Source: CAXQZU01 sp964228555 (GTDB taxonomy: Bacteria > Planctomycetota > PLA2 > JAEUHO01). From it: a stretch of 64,000 nt of DNA. A program made the position numbers and the translations under genes. The notes under the pieces are model-generated. The model did not search any database. It was given only the letters and a program-made list of their open reading frames with translations, and had not been told where the DNA came from. The stretch's first letter is position 1. Each line of letters opens with the position of its first letter. This document shows, piece by piece, positions 34,927-43,007 of this stretch. The stretch spans positions 118,330-182,329 of the forward strand of contig CAXQZU010000030.1 in NCBI GenBank assembly GCA_964228555.1, written 5' to 3'.

Positions 34927-35649
34927 GGGCTCCACGCGCCCGTCCACGAGGCGCACCGCGCGGTGCGCCTCGGCGGCAAGCCGCTCGTCATGCGTGACGA
35001 TCACCATCGTCTGGCCCTGCCGGCGGTTGAGGTCCCAGAGCAGCGCGCGCACCTCCTCGGCGGTACGGGCGTCGAGGTTGCCCGTCGGCTCGTCGCACAG
35101 CAGGAAGCGCGGCTCGTTCTGCAGCGCACGTGCGATGGCCACGCGCTGGCGCTCGCCGCCCGAGAGCTGCGCCGGACGGTGGTGCGTGCGTGCCTCCAGG
35201 CCCACCATCGCCAGCAGCGAGCGGGCCCGCTCCACCGACGCCGCGCGCCCGCTGCGCCACGCGGCCCGCCCGTCGCGGATCATGGTGGGCAGCAGCACGT
35301 TCTCGAGGGCGCTCAGCTCGGGCATCAGGTGGTAGAACTGGAACACGAAGCCCATCAGGCGATTGCGCAGGCGGGCGCGCTCGGCCGCGGTGAGCCGGTT
35401 GCGATCCTTGCCCTCGTAGTGCACCTCGCCGGCGTCGGCGCGGTCGAGCCAGCCCAGCACGTGCAGCAGCGTGCTCTTGCCGCAGCCGCTCTTGCCGAGG
35501 ATGGCCAGCACCTCGCCCTCCCGCACCTCGAGGTCCACGCCCCGCAACACCTCGAGGCGGCTGCCACCCACCTTGTAGGACTTGGCGATGCCGCGCGCGC
35601 TGAGCACGACCGGTCGCTCGCCCGCAGGCACCGGGACGGCCTCGTTCAT
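34918..35649 (-). CDS. lolD: Lipoprotein-releasing ABC transporter ATPase (LolD)
   Basis: 243 residues. Walker A GKSGCGKST, the LolD/MacB-type QFYHLMPELSALENVLLP, signature LSGGERQR, Walker B LLCDEPTGNLD. It powers release of lipoproteins from the inner membrane for transfer to the outer membrane. The ATG overlaps the TGA of lolC by 4 bp. Consistent with the many lipoproteins in this window. Confidence 0.93.
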   Translation of the reverse strand: MNEAVPVPAGERPVVLSARGIAKSYKVGGSRLEVLRGVDLEVREGEVLAILGKSGCGKSTLLHVLGWLDRADAGEVHYEGKDRNRLTAAERARLRNRLMGFVFQFYHLMPELSALENVLLPTMIRDGRAAWRSGRAASVERARSLLAMVGLEARTHHRPAQLSGGERQRVAIARALQNEPRFLLCDEPTGNLDARTAEEVRALLWDLNRRQGQTMVIVTHDERLAAEAHRAVRLVDGRVEPGA

Positions 35650-36995
35650 TCGTGCCTCAGCGCGGCGATGGGGTCGAGCCGCGCGGCGCGCAGGGCCGGC
35701 AGCAGCCCGGCCAGGAACGCCACCAGCACGCTGCCCGCCATGATCAGGCCCACGGTGGGCCACGACCACACCGTGGGGATCTCGTTGAAGAGGTAGATGT
35801 CGGCCGGGAACAGCTTGACGCCCTGCGTCTCGAAGAAGCGCTTGATGTTGTCGAGGTTGGCGACCAGCACCGCCCCGAGGCACAGGCCCAGCGCCGCCCC
35901 CAGCAGGCCCACGAGCAGGCCGTTGCGCAGGAAGATGCTGAGGATGCCGCCCCGCGTGGCGCCCAGCGCGGCCAGCACGCCGATGTCGCGCGTCTTCTCC
36001 ACCACGATCAGCGTGAGCGTGGCCAGGATGGTGAAGCCCCCCAGCAGCACGATGAAGGAGAGCACGATCACGAGCAGCACCTTCTCGGTCTTGACGGCCC
36101 GCAGGAAGTCCGCGCGCTGGTCTTCCCAGGTCTCGATGCTCAGGTCGGGGAAGCGGGCTGCCAGCCCCGCCTTGACCGCGGCGGCCTGCTCGTAGTCCTC
36201 CACCCACACGCGCAGCTCGTGCCACGGCGTGCGCAGTCCCGCCACGCCGACGAGGTCGGCGCGGCGGAAGAGCAGGCGGGCGCGGTCCTCGGCCTGGTCG
36301 CCGCCGGCGTAGACGCCGGCGATGACGAAGTTGCGGTCCTCGCGGCGGATGGTGGCCTCCCCGCCCGGCTCCCGGTCTTCCACGATGGTGGTCACCTGCA
36401 GGTCGGTCTCGAGCACGGCCCGCAGCTGCGCCGGGTCGGTGGCGTCCAGGCCGCGGAAGGTGCGCAGGAAGGAAGCACTGGCGAGCACGGGCACGCGCTC
36501 CACGCGCTGCGCCCGGGGGCTGGCGAAGGGATCGACGGGATCCACGCTGGCCAGGATGCGGAAGCCCCCCTCGGCGGCACCACGGCCGCCACGGGCCACG
36601 CGCGCCTGCTCGATGCGCGCCTCATCCGCCCAGTCCAGCCCCACGCCGGTCATGATGAACAGGCTCTTGTCGAGCACGCTGAGCGCGCCCCGGCGGCGGT
36701 CGTGATAGACGTAGACCATCGGCGCCGTGACCATCGCCGCCACGCCCATGATGCGTGGATCGGCGTGCTGCACCTGCGCGGCCACGAGGGCGGCCTCCGG
36801 CACCTCGCGGGTGACCGGCATCACCGAGAGGTGCGAGAGGTTGCCCCGCACCACGGCGCGCACCCGCTCCTGGAAGCCGTCCATCACGCTCGTCACGGTG
36901 ATCAGCACCGCCACGCCCAGCATCACCCCCCCGATGGAGATGAGGTTGACGGGGCGGGTCAGCAGGTAGCGGGTGGCGAGGAAGCTGCGGTACAC
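35646..36995 (-). CDS. lolC: Lipoprotein-releasing ABC transporter permease (LolC/E family)
   Basis: 449 residues. One N-terminal membrane segment (LISIGGVMLGVAVLITVTSV) with the conserved VMDGFQ, a large periplasmic domain (40-310), and three C-terminal segments with IVVEKTRDIGVLAALGAT, the MacB/FtsX family motif. A single permease gene is present, so it may act as a homodimer (LolF-type) rather than LolC+E. GTG start at 36995, just before YRSFLATRYL; no Shine-Dalgarno sequence is obvious. Confidence 0.9.
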   Translation of the reverse strand: MYRSFLATRYLLTRPVNLISIGGVMLGVAVLITVTSVMDGFQERVRAVVRGNLSHLSVMPVTREVPEAALVAAQVQHADPRIMGVAAMVTAPMVYVYHDRRRGALSVLDKSLFIMTGVGLDWADEARIEQARVARGGRGAAEGGFRILASVDPVDPFASPRAQRVERVPVLASASFLRTFRGLDATDPAQLRAVLETDLQVTTIVEDREPGGEATIRREDRNFVIAGVYAGGDQAEDRARLLFRRADLVGVAGLRTPWHELRVWVEDYEQAAAVKAGLAARFPDLSIETWEDQRADFLRAVKTEKVLLVIVLSFIVLLGGFTILATLTLIVVEKTRDIGVLAALGATRGGILSIFLRNGLLVGLLGAALGLCLGAVLVANLDNIKRFFETQGVKLFPADIYLFNEIPTVWSWPTVGLIMAGSVLVAFLAGLLPALRAARLDPIAALRHE

Positions 36996-37328
36996 GCGGG
37001 CCCGGGGAACGCGGGACGGGACGGCGCGAGGGTAGCCTCCACCCGGGCACCGGCCGCGTGGCTTCGGGCCGCCGCCTCGGCCCGGGCGCATGGCGGCCCC
37101 CGCCCGGCGCGCCGGCCGTGTCAGGCTGCTGTCACGGCCCCGGGGCGGGACCCGCCCCGCCGGAGGGCGCCGGCCGGCCGGCTGCGGCCGGTTCCAGCAG
37201 CGGCTTTGCTTGACGGCCGGGGACCCGCGCCTACCCTCCTCGGTTCGCCTCCGGGGCGGCCTAGCGGGCCGCCGGACCGGGGGGTCCGCATCCCGTCCGT
37301 TGCGCCGCCCCGGCGGCAGAGGCTCCGC
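36996..37328. other. Intergenic region between lolC and rplC
   Basis: 333 bp between divergent genes. It is extremely GC-rich with runs such as CCGGCCGGCCGGC (near 37168) that could form hairpins. It contains the rplC promoter at 37210-37237. No open frame with a plausible start is supported. Confidence 0.7.
37210..37237 (+). promoter_or_regulatory. Sigma-70 promoter of rplC
   Basis: TTGACG, 16-nt spacer, TACCCT, the best promoter match in the window. The predicted start leaves a leader of about 85 nt before the rplC ATG, rich in GGCGGCC/GGCCGCC inverted repeats (around 37256-37275) that may fold, a possible site for autoregulation. Confidence 0.65.
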
Positions 37329-37997
37329 ATGGCCACCATGTTCCACAAGGGCATCCTGGGCACCAAGCTCGGCATGAGCCGCCTGTTCCAGGAGAACGGC
37401 GACGCCGTGGCCTGCACCGTCGTCGAGGCGGGCCCCTGCACGGTCACGCAGCGCAAGACGGCCACGACCGACGGCTACGAGGCCATCCAGATCGGCTTCA
37501 AGGCGCGCCGCGAGAAGTGCGTGAGCAAGCCGCTGCAGGGCCACTACAAGAAGGCCAAGAGCGAGACGCTGCGCCACCTGCGCGAGGTGCGCCTCGCCGC
37601 GGGCGCCAAGGACACCCCCGAGGTGGGCACGAAGATCACCTGCGACATCTTCGCCGCCGGCGACTTCGTGGACGTGACCGGCACCATGAAGGGCAGGGGC
37701 CGCGCCGGCGTGGTGCGCCGCCATGGCTTCGCCACGCTGCCCGAGACGCACGGCAATCACTACTTCTGGCGTCACGCCGGCTCGGTGGGCTGCCGCAAGC
37801 CGCAGCACACCGTGCGCGGCACGCGCATGGGCGGCCAGATGGGCAACGCGCCGCGTACCGTGCAGAACCTCGAGGTCCTCAAGGTGGACGCCGAGAAGAA
37901 CCTGCTCTACCTGAAGGGCGCCATCCCCGGCCCCGAGCAGGGTCTCGTGATGGTGCGCCAGGCCAAGAAGCGGCCGCCGAAGGCCGCCAAGAAGTAG
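37329..37997 (+). CDS. rplC: Ribosomal protein uL3, stand-alone gene
   Basis: 222 residues. FHKGILGTKLGMSRLFQENG opening, VTVTGT-like DVTGTMKGRGRAG, and the PETHGNHYFWRHAGSVG / RGTRMGGQMGN core loop. The C-terminus has a basic Lys/Pro tail (KKRPPKAAKK). In most bacteria rplC is the second gene of the S10 operon (rpsJ-rplC-rplD-...). Here no other ribosomal protein gene flanks it: lolC is divergent and an unrelated gene is convergent. It has its own promoter. It may be the only L3 or an extra copy. A second ATG three codons in is possible. Confidence 0.95.
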   Translation: MATMFHKGILGTKLGMSRLFQENGDAVACTVVEAGPCTVTQRKTATTDGYEAIQIGFKARREKCVSKPLQGHYKKAKSETLRHLREVRLAAGAKDTPEVGTKITCDIFAAGDFVDVTGTMKGRGRAGVVRRHGFATLPETHGNHYFWRHAGSVGCRKPQHTVRGTRMGGQMGNAPRTVQNLEVLKVDAEKNLLYLKGAIPGPEQGLVMVRQAKKRPPKAAKK

Positions 37998-38055
37998 CGC
38001 GCGCGAGGCGCGCCGGCGGCGGGCTGCCCCGTGGCGCGCGCCCTCGCCCGGGCGA

Positions 38056-38583
38056 CTAGTCGTTCGCCATCAGGCGCGTCTTGACGTAGTTGACGCCCTT
38101 GGTCGAGATCGTCCACGCGCCCTCGTGCGGGCCCGGTGCCATGAAGCGCAGGCGCTCGCTGAGGTCTTCCAGGAGGTCGCGCACCGACTCGGGCGGCGGG
38201 AGCCCGATGGAGCGGAAGCAGGCCGCGATGTCCTCGACGCTCACCTCGTCGCGCTTCTCGTACTGCCAGAGGTAGAACGCCACGGCCAGCACCTGGCGGT
38301 CGGGCGCGGCGGCCTCAGGTCCCAGCCGCTTGACGAAAGCGCGGAACTCAGGCGAGCTGCCGGGGCCGGACGGCTCCGCGGCCGGGGCCTCGGCTGCGCG
38401 CGTGGGGCCCACGCTCGATGCCAGGCTGCCTTGCGTCGCCAGGCTGGCTTGGGGCGAGACGGTGGGCGGATAGGGCACGACACGCGCAATCAACGGATCG
38501 ACCACACGCTCGAAGAATGCCTGAGAACCCTCGTAGTGGAGGTCAAACGCACCGATACGCACCGAGACACGGATCTCAGGCAT
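38056..38583 (-). CDS. Protein of unknown function with C-terminal winged-helix-like region
   Basis: 175 residues, not recognised. The N-terminus (RVSVRIGAFDLHYEGSQAFF) forms a short beta/helix unit seen in small orphan proteins; a Ser/Pro/Ala linker spans 45-75; the C-terminal part (VSVEDIAACFRSIGLPPPES, RLRFMAPGPHEGAWTISTKG) has the helix-helix-hairpin order of a winged helix, which could bind DNA. ATG with AGGAG about 13 nt upstream. Convergent with rplC; transcribed alone. Confidence 0.6.
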   Translation of the reverse strand: MPEIRVSVRIGAFDLHYEGSQAFFERVVDPLIARVVPYPPTVSPQASLATQGSLASSVGPTRAAEAPAAEPSGPGSSPEFRAFVKRLGPEAAAPDRQVLAVAFYLWQYEKRDEVSVEDIAACFRSIGLPPPESVRDLLEDLSERLRFMAPGPHEGAWTISTKGVNYVKTRLMAND

Positions 38584-38913
38584 GGAACGGACCCGACTCC
38601 TACGGAGGTTGTGTGATGGAACGCCGGGGCCCGCAGCGGGCGCCTGCCGCACCTTGCCAACCGATGGCAGGGTGTCCGACGAAGGGATGAGTCTACCCCT
38701 GCCCGGGCGCATCCCGCGCCAGAACCGACCCCCTGAAGCGCGCCATCACGCCGGGGCCAAGAGGCCCGGAGGGCGGCCCCACCTGGCCCGGGCATGGGCG
38801 AGAGCAGGCTCGCGCGCCTGAATCGGCACACGAACCTTGCCTTGGGCGGGGTTCCGGGCGATGCTCCGCCCCGAAGGTCCCGGAGCGCCCTGTTGACCCT
38901 GCCCTGGCCCGAG
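38584..38913. other. Intergenic region with no clear gene
   Basis: 330 bp between two divergent orphan genes. Its base use is less biased than neighbouring genes. It has a TTGACC (38893) but no matching -10. A plus-strand frame from ATG 38794 is open into the next gene, but its codons have many A/T third positions (AAT, CTT, GTT, GAT, GCT), so it is treated as untranslated. Confidence 0.5.
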
Positions 38914-39579
38914 ATGCAGAGCACCTCCCGCCCGGGCGAGACCGTCCGGCAGATGCTGGACTACATCGTCTGGATTGCCCAGGACCTCATGCTGCTGGGG
39001 GCTTACTCGGGCGCAGACGTCGGTCCTTGGCGCCGGCAGGTAGGGATCGCCTACCGTTCGCTGGTCAATCCGATGATGCCGGGCTACGGGGACCCCTACC
39101 CGCCCGACGTGCCGCCCCCGCGCAGCCCCGGCCTGTGGCCCGACGTGGCCGCCCACGACCTGCCCGGCATGACCGTTCGCCACCAGCTGGCCGTGATCGG
39201 CCTGCTGGCGGACGCCAGCCGACAGGGCATGACGGCCCGGGTTCGCCCCGAGGTGCTCCACGACCTGGAGATGCGCATCGCCCGCGCCCGAACGGCCCTG
39301 GACCACGGAGCCGGCAAGCCCATGCCCTCCGCAGCCCGCACCGAGCCCCGGGCCGACCTGATCCAGCAAGCGCAGGCCGAGGACAAGGCCGTGCGGGACC
39401 GCATGCGTCGCCTGGCCCGCCCGGCGCGCGCGCTGGAGGGCAAGGCCAAGCCGGGAGCCAAGGCGACCGCAAAGGGCGCGGGCAAGGCTGCCAAGGGCAG
39501 GTCACCCAAGGCCAAGGCTGCCAAGGGCGGCCCTGCCCGCAAGCCTCCGGGTGCTGGCAAGGGCAAGGGTCGGGGCTAG
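38914..39579 (+). CDS. Orphan protein with histone-H1-like basic tail
   Basis: 221 residues from ATG 38914; a start at 38794 would add 40 residues. The N-terminal 130 residues are helical (GETVRQMLDYIVWIAQDLML, MTVRHQLAVIGLLADASRQG, VLHDLEMRIARARTAL). The last 60 are Lys/Ala/Gly/Pro-rich (AKGAGKAAKGRSPKAKAAKG) like the histone H1 tails of Hc1/HupB-type nucleoid proteins. It may bind nucleic acid. Its TAG stop overlaps the GTG of the next gene. Confidence 0.6.
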   Translation: MQSTSRPGETVRQMLDYIVWIAQDLMLLGAYSGADVGPWRRQVGIAYRSLVNPMMPGYGDPYPPDVPPPRSPGLWPDVAAHDLPGMTVRHQLAVIGLLADASRQGMTARVRPEVLHDLEMRIARARTALDHGAGKPMPSAARTEPRADLIQQAQAEDKAVRDRMRRLARPARALEGKAKPGAKATAKGAGKAAKGRSPKAKAAKGGPARKPPGAGKGKGRG

Positions 39580-40025
39580 TGATCCGGCTGCGGCGCCGCG
39601 CGACCAGGCCGGCGTTGCTCTTGTGGGGCACGCTGGCGGCTGGATGCTGCGGCACGCGCTGGGCTGCGAGGCCGGAGGCTGCCAGGGGCGCACCCCCGGC
39701 GGTCGCCGTGGAACCGGCGGTCGCCGTGGAGCAAGCCCTGCGCCTCCGGCGTCCGGTGCTGCTCCTGTTCACCACGCCGGGCTGCGCCCTGTGCCGCCGG
39801 CTCGAGCAGGAGACGCTGGCCGACCCCCGCGTCCGGGCCCACCTGCGGGGCTACGCGCTCGTGCGCGTGGACGCCAGCCTGGCGGCAGGCAAGGCGCTGG
39901 CTCGCGAGCATGGCGTGGAGGCCTACCCGACATGGGTGCGCCTCGCACCGACGGGGCAGCGCCTGGCGATCCACGCCGGCCACGACGCGCCCGAGGTCCT
40001 GCTGCGGCGCCTGCCGCGCCCCTGA
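39579..40025 (+). CDS. Thioredoxin-fold lipoprotein
   Basis: 148 residues. Lipobox LAAGC (the hydrophobic run LLLWGTLAAGC), then a thioredoxin-like domain with the redox pair CALC in TPGCALCRRLEQETL and the cis-Pro in YPTW. The shape resembles DsbD-gamma or thioredoxin-like lipoproteins that keep periplasmic thiols reduced. GTG start overlaps the TAG of the preceding orphan gene (TAGTG). Confidence 0.75.
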   Translation: MIRLRRRATRPALLLWGTLAAGCCGTRWAARPEAARGAPPAVAVEPAVAVEQALRLRRPVLLLFTTPGCALCRRLEQETLADPRVRAHLRGYALVRVDASLAAGKALAREHGVEAYPTWVRLAPTGQRLAIHAGHDAPEVLLRRLPRP

Positions 40026-40039
40026 CCGCGGCAACCGGC

Positions 40040-40534
40040 CTAGGGCAGCCGCACGAACAGCGGCCGGCCCAACGCGTTGTTCCAGTAGGTGATGGCGTCC
40101 TGCACCACGCCGGGATGGCTCGTGAGCTCGTCGCTCACGGACAGCTGGCCTTGGACGCCCTGCATGAAGGCCAGCTCGGCTGGACACGGGGCCGGCAGGT
40201 AGTCGAAGACGACCTCGTACAGGATGCAGTCCGGGTCCCCGAGGTGCCCGGAGAAGCCCGCAGCGTGCGCCAGCTCGTGGGCGGCAAGACGCACGCCATA
40301 GCTGCCGCCCAGGCTGTCCGACCTCAGCTCGACGAGCGTGCCGCCCTCGGCACAGCGATCGGTCTGCCCTGCTCGCCCAAGCGGCAGGGTGGCCACCTCG
40401 ACCACGCGCACGTAGCTGGGCACCCCGCAACCGGCCTGGCTGCTGGCCCCTCCACCGCCTCCACAGGCCACCAAGGCCGAGGCAAGCGCGGCCCACGATG
40501 CAGCACGCCAGCAGGAAGCGAGCAGGGGCGGCAC
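40040..40534 (-). CDS. Metzincin-like zinc metalloprotease lipoprotein
   Basis: 164 residues. GTG start with AGGA 8 nt upstream; lipobox ALVAC (C24) followed by five Gly. The motif HELAHAAGFSGH (H86, E87, H90, G93, H97) is HExxH with a Gly and a third His, as in metzincins, but the third His is one residue later than the HExxHxxGxxH spacing. An alternative is a different zincin clan with a distal ligand. Cysteines at 36, 61 and 103 may form disulfides. Convergent with the thioredoxin lipoprotein gene (14 bp), which could act on those. Confidence 0.65.
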   Translation of the reverse strand: MPPLLASCWRAASWAALASALVACGGGGGASSQAGCGVPSYVRVVEVATLPLGRAGQTDRCAEGGTLVELRSDSLGGSYGVRLAAHELAHAAGFSGHLGDPDCILYEVVFDYLPAPCPAELAFMQGVQGQLSVSDELTSHPGVVQDAITYWNNALGRPLFVRLP

Positions 40535-40594
40535 GCGCAGTTCCTCGTCAGGCCAGCACCAAGGTACCCGCAGCAGCCTCGCCGGGCGCAGGGC

Positions 40595-40684
40595 TGGTGC
40601 CGATGGAGGGACTCGAACCCTCAAGGCCCGCAAAGGGCCGGGGGTTTTTGAAACCCCTGCGTCTGCCGGTTCCGCCACATCGGC
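40595..40684 (-). tRNA. tRNA-Leu(CAA)
   Basis: 90 nt including CCA. Acceptor GCCGATG/CATCGGC, anticodon arm GGGGT-TTCAAAA-ACCCC (anticodon CAA, reads TTG), long variable arm GGCCC/GGGCC, T arm GAGGG TTCGAGT CCCTC. Confidence 0.97.
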
Positions 40685-40760
40685 GCGGTGGGATGCGCAG
40701 CCTACACCGGTCCCGCGCACGGCCCCACCGCAGCCCCCGCCGACCGCACCGCGGCGCCGC

Positions 40761-41489
40761 TCAAGCCCCCATCAAGGCCGACAGGTCCGTGCCGGGCGCC
40801 AGGTCCTGCGGCGCCTGGCCCCGCCGGAACAGGCGCGCGGGGGCCGCCAGCAGGCGGGCGCTGGCGCCCTCGACGCGCAGGATGCCCCCCTCGGCGATGG
40901 CCAGCACGGGCCGCGCGTTCTCCTCGAGGAACTCGCGCAGGCGGTCGTCGCGTGTCTCGCCCCCGTAGGGCCGGTAGCCGCCGCCCTCCTGCACGAAGGT
41001 GGGTCCGTCGAACCAGTGCGGGTTGACCTGGAAGGGCACGAGGCCCAGCGCATCGAGCGAGACCGGCTGGACGATGGGCATGTCGTTGGTCGTGCGGATC
41101 GTCGGGCAGGCCACGTTCGTGCCGGCGCTGATGCCGATGTAGGGCATGCCGGCCCGCACGCGCTCGCGCAGCAACCCCAGCACGCCCATGCGCTGCAGGC
41201 GGTCCAGCAGGCGGAAGGTGTTGCCGCCGCCCACGTACACCGCCTGCGCCGCCTCCAGCGCCGCGCGCGCCTCGGCCGCGCGGTGCAGTCCATCCAGCCT
41301 CCGGCCCCCGGCGAAGTCCAGCTGCTCGATGCGCTCGACGTAGGCGTCGTGCTGTGCCAGCGCGAAGGGCACGAAGCACAGGCGCTGCACCGACGCCGGC
41401 AGGAAGTCGCGCAAGGCCGCACGCCACGCCTCGCGGCGCGGCTCCGTGGACAGCCCGCCGCTGCCGAGCAGCAGGCGCGCGGCGCTCAC
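40761..41489 (-). CDS. pepE: Dipeptidase E-like (S51) peptidase
   Basis: 242 residues. VYVGGGNTFRLL, catalytic Ser121 in GISAGTNVACPT, the FQVNPHWFDG region (His), and AIAEGGILRV are S51 motifs. It cleaves Asp-X dipeptides. GTG start at 41489 overlaps the stop of the SEC-C gene (GTGA). Last gene of a small operon starting at 42973. Confidence 0.9.
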   Translation of the reverse strand: MSAARLLLGSGGLSTEPRREAWRAALRDFLPASVQRLCFVPFALAQHDAYVERIEQLDFAGGRRLDGLHRAAEARAALEAAQAVYVGGGNTFRLLDRLQRMGVLGLLRERVRAGMPYIGISAGTNVACPTIRTTNDMPIVQPVSLDALGLVPFQVNPHWFDGPTFVQEGGGYRPYGGETRDDRLREFLEENARPVLAIAEGGILRVEGASARLLAAPARLFRRGQAPQDLAPGTDLSALMGA

Positions 41490-41968
41490 GATGCCTTGCC
41501 CAGGCAACAGGACTTGTACTTGCGCCCGCTGCCGCACGGGCAGGGATCGTTGCGCCCGACCTTCGGCGCCTGCCGCCGCAGGTCGGGGCCGCGCCCGGCG
41601 CAGCGATCGCGGTAGGCCGGGGCCAGCGCGCGCACGTAGGCGCCCAGCGAGCGCCCGCCCGCGAGCCGGCCCTGGTCCTCGAGGTCGCCGAGGAAGGCCG
41701 CAGCCAGCGCAGGCAGGTGCTCCTTGCCAGGCAGGTCCAGCGTCGCAAGGTGGTCGAGCAGCGCGTGCTGCAGCTCGTGCTCGCCCAGGTCGGCCGGCAG
41801 CGTCCCGCCGTGGCAGGCGGCCTCCATCAACGCGTGCAGGGCGCTGGCGGCGTGGTCGCGCAGGGGCCCCACGGCGCCCGCCACGGCGGGACGGTCCAGC
41901 GAGTCGCTCACCCACAGGTCGATGGTCTCCCGCACATGGGCGGGCAGCGGGGCGTGGGCATGGGCCAT
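41486..41968 (-). CDS. SEC-C zinc-motif protein
   Basis: 160 residues. The C-terminal KVGRNDPCPCGSGRKYKSCC is the SEC-C zinc-binding motif known from SecA tails. The rest is an all-helical domain of the UPF0149/YecA kind. Function unknown. ATG start 9 bp after the HEAT-repeat gene stop; stop overlaps pepE. Confidence 0.8.
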   Translation of the reverse strand: MAHAHAPLPAHVRETIDLWVSDSLDRPAVAGAVGPLRDHAASALHALMEAACHGGTLPADLGEHELQHALLDHLATLDLPGKEHLPALAAAFLGDLEDQGRLAGGRSLGAYVRALAPAYRDRCAGRGPDLRRQAPKVGRNDPCPCGSGRKYKSCCLGKAS

Positions 41969-41977
41969 GCCGTTGTT

Positions 41978-42487
41978 CTACCGCGCCGCCCCGCCGTCGC
42001 GCATTGCGGCGTCGATGCGCTCGAGCGCGCGCTGGCTGGCGGCTCGCACCACCTCCACCTCGCGTGGGTCGCTGGCGTGGCGCTGCACGTCCGCGCGCGC
42101 CGGGGCCGCGGCCGCGCCCCGCCGCCCCAGCGCCTGCACCGATCGCCAGCGCACGAACTCGTCGGGGTCGCGCAAGGCATCCCGCAAGGCCTGCAGCGCC
42201 GGGGCCGCTCCCTCGCCCTGCTCGCGCAAGGCGATGGCGGCTCCCTCGCGCACCCAGCGATCCGGGTCGCCCAAGGCCTGCGCCAGCGCACGAACCTCGC
42301 TCGCGGCCCAGGCCCGCCCCTCGCCGGCGGTGCGCCCCGCCTCGCGACGCTGCACCACGTCCTGCGAGGCGAGGCCCGCGACCCAGGCAGGCGGCCCGGC
42401 AGGCGGCCCGCAAGCGACCCCCCAGCATGCGGGCACGCAGGCCAGCAGCAGGGCCAGTCCCCGCAGGCGAGACGAGGCGCGGCTCAC
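41978..42487 (-). CDS. HEAT-repeat protein, exported
   Basis: 169 residues. Signal-like hydrophobic stretch (GLALLLACVPACWGVAC, possible lipidated Cys). HEAT-like repeats at 60-140: EVRALAQALGDPDRWVREGA and ALRDALRDPDEFVRWRSVQA. Such repeats bind proteins. GTG at 42487 overlaps the stop of a small frame upstream by 4 bp; no Shine-Dalgarno sequence. Confidence 0.7.
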   Translation of the reverse strand: MSRASSRLRGLALLLACVPACWGVACGPPAGPPAWVAGLASQDVVQRREAGRTAGEGRAWAASEVRALAQALGDPDRWVREGAAIALREQGEGAAPALQALRDALRDPDEFVRWRSVQALGRRGAAAAPARADVQRHASDPREVEVVRAASQRALERIDAAMRDGGAAR

Positions 42488-42681
42488 GCGCGAGGGCCGT
42501 GGCCCTCGTCGCGCGCGACCAGGCGCAACGGGGCACGACCGGCCGCGCTGCCGGTGCCGCCCCGGGGATCCACCCGCTCGAGCCGCGAGGCCGCCTCGGC
42601 GAGCCGGGAGGCCCACGGGGCGAGACGCTCCCATCGGGGATGGAGCCTCATGCGCGGGGAAGGGCCGGGGGGAGACGCCAT
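42484..42681 (-). CDS. Small ORF coupled to the HEAT gene
   Basis: 65 residues if read from ATG 42681; starts at 42651 or 42699 are also possible. The supporting evidence is a 4-bp stop/start overlap with the next gene and GC-rich third positions in its second half. The sequence (WERLAPWASRLAEAASRLE) is helical and Arg-rich. No homolog recognised. Confidence 0.35.
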   Translation of the reverse strand: MASPPGPSPRMRLHPRWERLAPWASRLAEAASRLERVDPRGGTGSAAGRAPLRLVARDEGHGPRA

Positions 42682-42760
42682 GCGCCTTCCCGGAGCCATC
42701 GGACGCCCGCGTGCCGGCCTTGACGGGCGGCGCGAGGCGCGCCCGGCAGCCTGCGCGGTC

Positions 42761-42973
42761 CTAGCCGCTCTTGGCGCGCTTGATGACCTCGTGGCGCGCA
42801 GCGTGGTTGAGCTTGGTCAGCTGGCCCGACTCCTGCGCGGGATCCCACGTCTGGCCCTTGGCCTCGGCCTCGTTGCGCCGGCGCGCGATCATGGCGCGCA
42901 CCTTGAGCAGCACCTGGCGCCGCTTGGCCTTCTTGCGCTTGAGCCGATGCTTGTAGCCGCCAGAACCGCTCAT
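42761..42973 (-). CDS. Small basic protein, ribosome-associated type
   Basis: 70 residues, 30% Lys/Arg (KHRLKRKKAKRRQVLLKVRA). The first 20 residues are very basic; the C-terminus (GQLTKLNHAARHEVIKRAKS) is amphipathic. It resembles small rRNA-binding proteins but is not a standard ribosomal protein; no homolog recognised. ATG with GGGAG 6 nt upstream and its own sigma-70 promoter (43008-43036), so it is well expressed. It heads the run to pepE, with an 80-bp gap. Confidence 0.7.
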   Translation of the reverse strand: MSGSGGYKHRLKRKKAKRRQVLLKVRAMIARRRNEAEAKGQTWDPAQESGQLTKLNHAARHEVIKRAKSG

Positions 42974-43007
42974 GGGTGCTCCCAGGACGCGACGATCGCG
43001 AGCGGGG

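Noticed and set aside
38794..38913. Longer start of the H1-tailed protein
   Set aside because: The extra 40 codons have many A/T third positions, unlike the rest, and no ribosome site.
39430..39575. DNA-level tandem repeat in the Lys/Ala-rich tail region
   Set aside because: The GGCAAGG/GCCAAGG units reflect low-complexity coding for Lys-Ala-Gly and are irregular; not a true repeat array or CRISPR.
40595..40684. tRNA-Leu as a phage or island attachment site
   Set aside because: No integrase, no repeated tRNA 3' end and no mobile genes are visible on either side.
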